DNA of 8,411 nucleotides from Deinococcus sp. (GTDB lineage Bacteria; Deinococcota; Deinococci; Deinococcales; Deinococcaceae): positions 1 to 8,411 of the forward strand of contig NZ_JAGLBB010000082.1 in assembly GCF_018260555.1 (NCBI RefSeq), given 5' to 3'. The stretch's first letter is position 1. Every line of letters starts with the position of its first letter. This document shows positions 1 through 7,770 of the stretch, one piece after another. Made by a program: the position numbers and the translations under genes. The notes under the pieces are model-generated. The model saw only the letters and a program-made list of their open reading frames with translations. It did no database searches and was not told the DNA's origin.

Positions 1-74
1 GGACTGGTCAGCGTGTTCACGGGGGATATTCTCATGCCCAATTTCTCTGTCTGATCGTCCCCTGCTGAGCAGTT
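1..74. other. Left edge, no identifiable gene
   Basis: No gene can be supported here. Frame 1 on the + strand is open from the window edge to a TGA at 52-54 (17 codons). It could be the tail of an upstream gene, but the peptide is too short to recognise. The GGGGG at 21-25 is the only visible candidate for a Tn3-type terminal sequence. Confidence 0.3.
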
Positions 75-184
75 ACGCGAAAACGAACGTTTCCGCACTC
101 TTTTGACGTGTGCGATCAACACGTGCTCCCAGGATTGCAAAACTCTGTTGCACAATGAACTGAATTGGCAACCTGTTTTCGCAC
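75..184 (+). promoter_or_regulatory. Candidate res site (three resolvase-binding dyads)
   Basis: Three imperfect dyads stand in a row just before tnpR. Subsite I is 75-98 (halves ACGCGAAAAC and, on the other strand, GTGCGGAAAC). Subsite II is 134-156 (ATTGCAAAAC and ATTGTGCAAC). Subsite III is 163-184 (AATTGGCAAC and GTGCGAAAAC). All six half-sites end in AAC at the dyad centre and share a G/C-rich outer part. The centres are about 58 and 28 bases apart. This order, a distant subsite I followed by closely spaced II and III next to tnpR, matches the known plan of Tn3/gamma-delta res sites, where subsite I is the crossover point. Resolvase bound here would resolve cointegrates and probably repress tnpR and tnpA. 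No strong sigma-70 promoter could be picked out inside it. Function is inferred from position and symmetry. Confidence 0.7.
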
Positions 185-197
185 CTGTGGAGGCTCT

Positions 198-749
198 ATG
201 CAGCTTGGTTACGCCCGCGTCAGCAAGACCCACGAGCAGGACACCGCCGCTCAACTGCGAGCGCTCCAGGATGCTGGGGCCCAGCGCATGTTCACCGAAC
301 ACGCGTCTGGTGGGCGCTGGGACCGACCCGAGCTCCACAAGATGCTTGATCAGCTGCGCGAGGGTGATGTGGTCATCGTTTGGAAACTGGACCGGCTCAG
401 CCGCAGTCTCAAGGATCTTCTCCACTTGATGGAGCTGCTGGGCGAACGTGGGGTCGGCTTTCGCAGCCTGACCGAAGCCATCGACACCACGACGCCAGCG
501 GGCAGGATGATGATGCAGATGGTGGGAGCCTTCGCAGAGTTTGAACGCGCCATGATTCGGGAGCGAACGGAAGTCGGCCTGGAACAAGCCCGGCTGGAGG
601 GCCGCGTCGGGGGCCGCAAACGCAAACTGCTGCCCCACCACGAGCAGGACATCCGCGAGGCCGTTCAGTCCGGGCGGCGCACTGCGGCGCAGTGCGCTCG
701 TCTTTTTGGAGTGCATCCCAGCACCATCACCCGGCTCCTTCAGCGATAG
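198..749 (+). CDS. tnpR: Tn3-type serine resolvase
   Basis: This is a site-specific recombinase of the resolvase/invertase family that resolves transposition cointegrates at res. The 183-residue length is typical of the family. The N-terminal catalytic domain opens with YARVS, and Ser9 is the expected nucleophile. The WKLDRLSRS block (residues 62-70) supplies the conserved arginines R66 and R69. The long E helix is visible at about 103-135 (EFERAMIRERT). The C-terminal helix-turn-helix spans about 161-181 (TAAQCARLFGVHPSTITRLL). I chose the ATG at 198 because it gives the canonical start MQLGYARVS and is preceded by TGGAGG at 188-193. The longer frame starts at a TTG (165) lying inside res subsite III. 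No motif residue is missing, so the protein looks active even though the neighbouring transposase is broken. Its stop is 7 bases before the tnpA GTG, which suggests co-transcription. Confidence 0.95.
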   Translation: MQLGYARVSKTHEQDTAAQLRALQDAGAQRMFTEHASGGRWDRPELHKMLDQLREGDVVIVWKLDRLSRSLKDLLHLMELLGERGVGFRSLTEAIDTTTPAGRMMMQMVGAFAEFERAMIRERTEVGLEQARLEGRVGGRKRKLLPHHEQDIREAVQSGRRTAAQCARLFGVHPSTITRLLQR

Positions 750-756
750 CCCCAGG

Positions 757-3702
757 GTGAAATACGATTGGTCATCTGAAGAACTGGTCCAGCACTTCAC
801 GCTGACCCGTATAGAACGGGATTTTCTGGGCTTCAAGGGCGAGATGGCGTCCTTGAGTTTGGCCGTTCTCCTCAGAACGTTTCAGGTTCAGGGTCACTTT
901 CTGAACAGCCCACAGGCCGTTGCCGACACCATTGTCCGTGCGCTGGCCCGGCAACTGGCGGTGTCGCCTGCCCTCTGGGACGAGGTGGACTGGACCTCCC
1001 GCACCGCACGGCGTTACCGCGATGAGGTCGCGCAGTTCTGTGGGTTCCGTGCCTTTCGGTCTGGCGACGAGGACCACTTGATCGCCCACCTCACGCCACT
1101 GGTTGCTGATCTTCAGCCTGACGTGGAGCGTTTGAAACAGCAGAGCGAAGCCTTTCTGCGAGAACAACGGATTGTTCCGCCTTCAGCGGAACGCCTCACA
1201 AGATGCCGACGCACTGCGGTGAACGCGCAGGAAGTCCGCTGGATTCAAATGGTTCAGCAGGGCCTGAGCACTCAAACCCGTCAGGCATTTGATGCTCTGA
1301 TCAGCACGGACGCCGCACCCGATGACGATCAGCCGCTACTGGTCATCCGCTCTACCCTGGCCACCCTGAAAGACACCGCTGGACGCGTGAAAGTCGACAC
1401 CGTCCTGGAAGAACTCGCCAAACTGGCTGAACTTCGCGCCCTCGGCCTCCCGCCACACCTGTTCCAGGGTGTTCCACCCAGAGTCGTCGGCCAGTATCGC
1501 CACCGGGCCGCGAGCGAACCACCCCGCGAATTGCGCCGCCACCCTGAAGCCCTGCGTCACGTCCTCCTGGCGGCGCTGTGTTGGGAACGTCTGGCCGAGG
1601 TCACGGATGACCTGGTGGAGTTGCTGATTTCAGTCGCTCACCATATCGGCACCCGCGCTGAGAGCAAGGTGGAAGCGGAATTGCTGCGGCAACTCCGGCG
1701 GGTCAGAGGCAAGAGTGCCCTGCTCTTCAAACTGGCCAAAGCAGCCCGTGCCCAACCAGAAGGCGCGGTGCGGGCTGTGATTTATCCGGTCGTCCCCGAG
1801 CCGATCCTTGACGATTTGATCCGGGAAATGGAAGCCGAGAACAGCTATGACCGCCAGGTGCGTCTGGTCACACGCAATTCGTATGGCTACCACTATCGGC
1901 GCGCCGTTTCCCTGCTTCTGGACGCGTTGATCTTCCGCTGCAACAACGACCGGCACCGGCCCATCATGCGGGCCCTTGACTTGCTCTCGAAATACCGCGA
2001 CCGTCGAATCCAGACGTTTCCCCTGAGCCAGGAGGTGCCGCTCGGCGGGGTCGTCAAAGACGACTGGCAGCCCCTGGTACTGGACGACCCTGAAAGCCGC
2101 AAGGTGAACCGGGTGACGTACGAAATGTGTGTCCTGGCGACGCTGCGCGACAAAATTCGCTGTAAGGAAGTCTGGATTGAGGGCGCGCGGCGCTTCCGAA
2201 ACCCCGATGATGATCTCCCGACGGATTTTGAGGACAGGCGAGCCGAGTACTACTCGGCTCTGGGCCAGCCGAGCGAAGCCCAGACCTTTACCTGTCAGCT
2301 GCGTCTCCGCATGCAGACCGCCTTGGACGCGCTCAATACAAACCTCCCCACCAATGCCAGTGTCAAACTCATTGCGCCGAAGAACGGAAAAGGGCGACTC
2401 TCGGTGTCACCACTTTCGGCGCTGCCCGAACCACAGAACATCACCCGGCTGGCGGCCGCGCTGGTTCAGCGCTGGCCAATGACCAACCTGCTCGACGTGC
2501 TCAAGGAAACGGAGTTGCGGACCGGATTTACGGACGTCTTCCAGACCGCCGCCGCCCGCGAAGTTCTGAGCCGCGACGTGGTTCAGCGCCGCTTGCTGCT
2601 GTGCCTGCATGGCATCGGAACCAATGCAGGACTGAAACGAATGTGCAGTGGGGGCGGGGAGGACAGCTTCGCTGACCTCCAGTACATCCGCCGGCGCTAG
2701 ATTCATAAAGATCAGCTTCGGGCAGCGATCAGTCGCGTATGCAATGCGATTTTCCAGGCCCGGGAAGCCCAGCTCTGGGGAGAAGCGACGACGGCCTGTG
2801 CCTCAGACAGCAAGAAATTCGGAGCCTGGGATCAAAATCTGATGACCGAATGGCATGCCCGCTATGGTGGGCCTGGCGTAATGGTGTACTGGCATGTTGA
2901 GCACCACTCCGTGTGCATCTACAGCCAGCTCAAGAGCTGTTCAAGCAGCGAGGTGGCCGCCATGATTGAGGGTGTCCTGCGGCACGACACCGAGATGGAC
3001 GTGGAGAAAAACTATGTGGACACCCACGGGCAGAGCGAGGTGGGCTTCGCGTTCTGCCACCTTCTGGGGTTTGAGCTCCTGCCGCGCCTCAAAAATATCA
3101 GGCGCCAGAAGCTCTATCGGCCGAAGAAGGGCGAACCAGACCAGTACGCTCACCTGCAAGCGATCCTGACCCGTCCGATTGTGTGGGAGTTGATTGAGCA
3201 GCAATACGACGAGATGATCAAACTCGCCACAGCCCTGCGGCTGGGGACAGCGGACGCCGAGAGTATTCTGCGGCGCTTTACCCGCCAGAACGTGCAGCAC
3301 CCGACGTACCGAGCACTGGCGGAACTGGGGAAAGCGGTGAAAACCGCTTTCCTGTGCGACTACCTACGTCAGGAAAACCTGCGCCGGGAGATTCATGAGG
3401 GGTTGCAGGTGATCGAGTCATGGAACAGTGCCAACGATTTCATCCTGTACGGCAAGGGTGGGGAGTTCACCAGCAACCGGATTGAGGATCAGGAAATCCA
3501 GATGTTGGGCCTGCATCTGCTGCAGGTCAGCCTGGTCTACGTCAACACACTGATGATGCAGCAGGTTCTGGCCGAGCCAGAGTGGCAGGGACGCTTGACC
3601 CCGGTGGATTTGCGGGCCCTGACGCCGTTGAAGTGGCAGCACATCAATCCGTACGGGACCTTCACGCTCAACATGCATGAACGCCTGCCGCTGAATGCAT
3701 AA
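757..3702 (+). pseudogene. tnpA: Tn3-family transposase, interrupted by one in-frame amber codon
   Basis: The product is a DDE transposase that would bind the terminal repeats and catalyse replicative transposition. The single frame from GTG 757 to TAA 3702 would give about 981 residues, the usual length for the family, but for a TAG at codon 648. The N-terminus (KYDWSSEELVQHFTLT) fits the DUF4158-type DNA-binding region of Tn3 transposases. The C-terminal third is the Tn3 DDE domain. The likely triad is D684 (in ASDSKKFGAWDQN), D755 (in YVDTHGQSE) and E887 (in VIESWNSAN); the spacing closely matches that remembered for Tn4430. All three lie after the stop. Reading through gives LQYIRRR-stop-IHKDQLRAAI, a well-conserved stretch, so no bases are missing or added. 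GTG 757 is preferred over the upstream TTG at 706, which lies inside tnpR; no strong ribosome site precedes it. An ATG at 2842 could open the 286-residue tail, but it lies after the first catalytic Asp. Confidence 0.93.
2698..2700 (+). other. In-frame amber codon splitting tnpA
   Basis: TAG lies in the tnpA frame between ...QYIRRR and IHKDQLRAA.... Homologues, as remembered, usually have an aromatic residue here (RRRYIH or RRRFIH). A single C-to-G or T-to-G change in a Tyr codon (TAC/TAT) is the simplest origin. The frame is the same on both sides, so this is a substitution and not a frameshift. Confidence 0.9.
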
Positions 3703-3750
3703 GGGGCTCAGGTAAGTTGGCCAGAATTTGGCCCTTCGCTAGGTTAAGCC
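3703..3750. repeat. Segment after tnpA with palindrome; possible right transposon end
   Basis: GGGG directly follows the tnpA stop. A near-palindrome of 15 bases (GGCCAGAATTTGGCC, 3719-3733, 13 of 15 symmetric positions) comes next, then TTAAGCCC at 3743-3750. Tn3-family elements usually end within a few tens of bases of the tnpA stop, so the terminal repeat should lie here. However, no CCCC outer end, and no clear match to the left side, was found. The palindrome might instead act as a weak terminator. Confidence 0.35.
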
Positions 3751-4021
3751 CTAATAGGTCCACGTCTCGAGCACCCTCTCGCTTGGGCGGATGCCAAGGC
3801 TTGAGGGCACCAGCCAACATCAGTCTGCAAACCTGTCAGGCCAAAGCGCCAGCGCAAACAGCTGCAGCGAGTTGACCCGGCGTACCCTCTACTGATTGCC
3901 ACATCTTCCTCATTCCTCCGCATACCAGTCCATAAGCTCTGTCATATACAGATGAATAAATTCAGCCCTGGACGTCCGCCCGTCACCATTGTGAATGGGC
4001 GGCTGATCCAGACTGGAGCGG
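3751..4021. other. Intergenic region, no convincing gene
   Basis: This stretch separates the transposon from the ABC transporter gene. On the + strand no frame looks coding. A TTGACC at 3872-3877 has no good -10 box at the normal distance, so no promoter is called. A small inverted repeat (CTTGG/CCAAG, 3782-3798) is present but has no T-run. On the minus strand the last part (about 4020 to 3910) has a protein-like open frame, discussed as a finding. Confidence 0.5.
3976..4002. repeat. Imperfect inverted repeat upstream of the ABC transporter gene
   Basis: CCGCCC at 3976-3981 pairs with GGGCGG at 3997-4002, and shorter matching bases (CAC/GTG) lie inside. The element ends 19 bases before the ATG at 4022. 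It could be an operator or a leader hairpin for the exporter gene. No T-run follows, so a terminator is less likely. Confidence 0.45.
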
Positions 4022-5932
4022 ATGAGCCTTCCCCCACGGCGCGGCCCCGAGCGCCCAGATTCCAACCGACCTGATTTCAACCGCTCAACCATCAAGACGG
4101 CGGGCAGTCCAGCCGAACCGCCGCCCACCACGCGTGAGCAACTGCGTGACCTGCGCGCCACACTGGGTCTGGTGTGGCAGGCCAGTCCGCGGCACGCGCT
4201 GACCTTCGCGCTCAGTCACCTGCTGGGCGCCGGTCTGCCCGCCGCAAACCTGCTGGTCGGTAAGCACCTGCTGGACGCCGTCGCCCAGGCCGCGCAGGGG
4301 CAGGTCACGTACCGCGCGCTGCTGACCCTGCTGGCCGCGCAGGTGGGCCTCGTGATCCTGGGCACCCTGCTCGGGACCGTGCAGAGCGCCTCGCAGCAAC
4401 TGCTGGGCGACAGCCTGCAGCACAGCGTCAGCCGCCGCATTCTGGACAAGGCCACCACCCTGAGCGTCGAGGCCTTCGAGAACGCCGACACGTACGACCG
4501 CCTGCAACAGGCGTACCGCGAGGTCGGGTCACGGCCGCTGGGCGTCGCCACGCAACTCGTGTCCCTGGCGGGCGGCGTGGTCACGCTCGGGTCGGTCGGG
4601 GCGCTCATGACCCAGCTGGGCGTGTGGGTGCTGCCGCTGGTGATCCTGGCCAGCGTACCGGGCGTGATCATCAGTAACCGCTTCGGGGTGGAAGGCTACC
4701 GCATGCTGCGCCGGCAGACGCATGACGCGCGCGTGCAGAACTACCTGGGCAGCCTGCTCACCTCGGACACGCTGGTCAAGGAGGTGCGGCTGTTCGGGTT
4801 CGAACCGTACCTGCTGGGCCGCTGGCACAACTACTACCTGGGGTTCCGCGCGCAACTCGAAACGCTGGTGCGCCAGCGCTCCGCGTGGAACTTCGGGGCG
4901 TCGCTGCTGTCCGCGCTGCTGATCGGACTGGCGAGCGCCCTGATTCTGCGCCGCGCCGCCGCCAGGCAGATCACGGTCGGGGATTTCAGTGTGTTCGTGC
5001 TCGGTATCGCGCAGGTGCAGGCGACCGTGAGCGGCCTGCTGAGTGGTGTCAGCGGCATCTACCAGAACCTGCTGTACATGCGCAACCTGTACGCCTTCCT
5101 GGAACTGCCGGGCCGCGACCTGGACGCCGGGGAAGTCTGGGAGGGGCGCATCGAGACCATCGAGTTCCGGGACGTGGGGTTCAGGTACCCGCTGACCACG
5201 CGGGACGTGCTGCGCGGCGTGAACTTCACCGTGCAGCGCGGGCAGGCCCTGGCACTCGTCGGCGAGAACGGCGCGGGCAAGACCACGGTCGTGAAACTCC
5301 TGACGCTGCTGTTCCAGCCGACCAGCGGGCAGATCCTGCTGAACGGACTGGACGCCGCGCGCTTCAGTCCGCGCAGCGTGCAGCGCGAGATGAGCATCAT
5401 CTTCCAGGATTTCGGACAGTATCAGATGACCGCCCGCGACAACGTCGCCCTGGCCGAAAGTGAGCGCCTGAACGACGATGCGGGCGTGCAGGCCGCTGTC
5501 CGCAGCGCCGGGGCCAGCTTCGTGGACGACCTGCCCGGCGGGCTTGACACTCCGCTGGGCCGCCTGTTCCAGGGCGGACGCCAACTGTCGGGCGGGCAGT
5601 GGCAACGGCTGGCGCTCGCCCGCCTGTACTTCCGGAAGGCGTCCGTGCTGGTATTCGACGAACCCACCGCTGCGCTTGACGCCCAGGCGGAATTTGAGAC
5701 CATTCAGGCACTCCGGGCGCAGGCGCAGGGCCGCATCACGCTGCTGATCTCCCACCGCTTCTCGACCGTGCGGCTGGCGGACACCATCATCGTGCTCGAA
5801 AGCGGCGTGATCACCGAGAGCGGCAACCACGAGGAACTCCTGGCCCGCGCGGGCCGCTACGCGCAGCTGTACGACCTTCAGGCACGCGGGTACGCGCCCC
5901 ACACCCCGCCCGGCCCGCCCAGCCAACCCTAA
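4022..5932 (+). CDS. ABC exporter, fused permease and ATPase (half-transporter)
   Basis: This is a 636-residue membrane transporter of the type with an N-terminal permease and a C-terminal ATPase. It should work as a dimer that exports a substrate on ATP hydrolysis. After a Pro/Arg-rich, probably cytoplasmic leader (1-45), hydrophobic stretches at about 57-80, 99-121, 178-216, 291-309 and 320-345 form the membrane domain. The ATPase has Walker A GENGAGKT (414-421), Q-loop Q462, signature LSGGQ (522-526), Walker B VLVFDE with catalytic E547, a D-loop with D553, and H-loop H578. All key residues are present, so one copy can make a homodimer. The start is the only ATG available; GGAG at 4015-4018 precedes it by 3 bases, which is closer than ideal. 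The substrate cannot be told from sequence: lipids, peptides and drugs are all possible for this family. The gene stands alone, converging with the gamma-glutamyltransferase gene. Confidence 0.95.
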   Translation: MSLPPRRGPERPDSNRPDFNRSTIKTAGSPAEPPPTTREQLRDLRATLGLVWQASPRHALTFALSHLLGAGLPAANLLVGKHLLDAVAQAAQGQVTYRALLTLLAAQVGLVILGTLLGTVQSASQQLLGDSLQHSVSRRILDKATTLSVEAFENADTYDRLQQAYREVGSRPLGVATQLVSLAGGVVTLGSVGALMTQLGVWVLPLVILASVPGVIISNRFGVEGYRMLRRQTHDARVQNYLGSLLTSDTLVKEVRLFGFEPYLLGRWHNYYLGFRAQLETLVRQRSAWNFGASLLSALLIGLASALILRRAAARQITVGDFSVFVLGIAQVQATVSGLLSGVSGIYQNLLYMRNLYAFLELPGRDLDAGEVWEGRIETIEFRDVGFRYPLTTRDVLRGVNFTVQRGQALALVGENGAGKTTVVKLLTLLFQPTSGQILLNGLDAARFSPRSVQREMSIIFQDFGQYQMTARDNVALAESERLNDDAGVQAAVRSAGASFVDDLPGGLDTPLGRLFQGGRQLSGGQWQRLALARLYFRKASVLVFDEPTAALDAQAEFETIQALRAQAQGRITLLISHRFSTVRLADTIIVLESGVITESGNHEELLARAGRYAQLYDLQARGYAPHTPPGPPSQP

Positions 5933-5939
5933 AATTCAC

Positions 5940-5953
5940 GGCTCGCGCGAGCC
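5940..5953. terminator. Possible terminator hairpin after the ABC gene
   Basis: GGCTCGCGCGAGCC is a perfect 14-base palindrome starting 8 bases after the ABC stop codon. It can fold as a 5-bp GC-rich stem with a 4-base loop. Only a short mixed stretch follows (ACACGTTTCCC), so intrinsic termination is plausible but weak. It lies between converging genes and could serve either. Confidence 0.4.
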
Positions 5954-5992
5954 ACACGTTTCCCAGGCCTCCAGCCGCGTCGCTCTCTCCTG

Positions 5993-6013
5993 CCTCTCCC
6001 CTGGGGCAAGAGG
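5993..6013. terminator. Possible hairpin after the gamma-glutamyltransferase gene
   Basis: CCTCT (5993-5997) pairs with AGAGG (6009-6013), with CC/GG pairing further in and a small bulge. It lies 16 bases beyond the stop of the minus-strand gene. No T-run is present in either direction, so its role as a terminator is uncertain. Confidence 0.3.
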
Positions 6014-6028
6014 AGAACCGGGGTCACG

Positions 6029-7612
<1,584 letters not shown>

Positions 7613-7628
7613 GGGCACCTCGCAAGAC

Positions 7629-7657
7629 CGGACAGACACCCGGCAGGAACGGACAGA
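7629..7657. repeat. Direct repeat pair CGGACAGA in the leader of the gamma-glutamyltransferase gene
   Basis: CGGACAGA occurs at 7629-7636 and again at 7650-7657, exactly 21 bases apart, or about two helix turns. Both copies lie just upstream of the ATG at 7612 on the minus strand. This could be a binding site for a regulator, but two 8-mers in GC-rich DNA may also be chance. No clear promoter was found between 7640 and 7770. Confidence 0.3.
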
Positions 7658-7770
7658 GGACAGCAGCTAACAGGAACGCCGCAGAGTACCGCATGTCCGC
7701 CCCAGGGGCACGGCCAGCATGTCGGATCCGGCTGCCAGCACGGGTTCAATGAATGGGCAGCAAGTGAGGG

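Larger units (their letters stand above)
21..3750 (+). mobile_element. Tn3-family transposon (res-tnpR-tnpA), transposase interrupted
   Basis: A serine resolvase and a full-length Tn3-type DDE transposase lie in tandem on one strand, with a three-part dyad array ahead of the resolvase. This is the layout of compact Tn3-family elements that carry no cargo. The limits given are approximate. On the left, a run of five G at 21-25 could be the outer end of a terminal repeat, since Tn3-family ends usually begin GGGG. On the right, the segment after the tnpA stop (3703-3750) is where the other end should be. The two segments share only short stretches (CCAA-TTCT-like) and no clean 38-bp inverted repeat or 5-bp target duplication could be matched. 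The left terminus could also lie outside the window, or the element could be one-ended. Its base composition looks less GC-rich than the genes to its right, which fits acquisition by transfer. Confidence 0.78.

Noticed and set aside
75..98. CGAAAACGAACGTT as a Tn3-type terminal inverted repeat
   Set aside because: It resembles the inner part of the Tn1000 end, but no GGGG stands at the right distance outside it, and it fits better as res subsite I because the same half-sites recur twice downstream.
706..756. TTG start for tnpA inside tnpR
   Set aside because: It would add 17 residues unlike the family N-terminus. GTG 757 gives KYDWSSEEL, which fits transposase starts and follows the tnpR stop.
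2701..2841. Gap between two separate transposase genes
   Set aside because: The stretch translates in the same frame as both sides and carries conserved transposase residues including the first catalytic Asp, so it is part of one gene with a nonsense codon.
3872..3900. Sigma-70 promoter for the ABC gene based on TTGACC
   Set aside because: No acceptable -10 hexamer lies 16-18 bases downstream.
4529..5926. A 465-codon open frame on the minus strand
   Set aside because: It is antisense to the ABC transporter gene, which has all its motifs; the antisense protein resembles no family I know.
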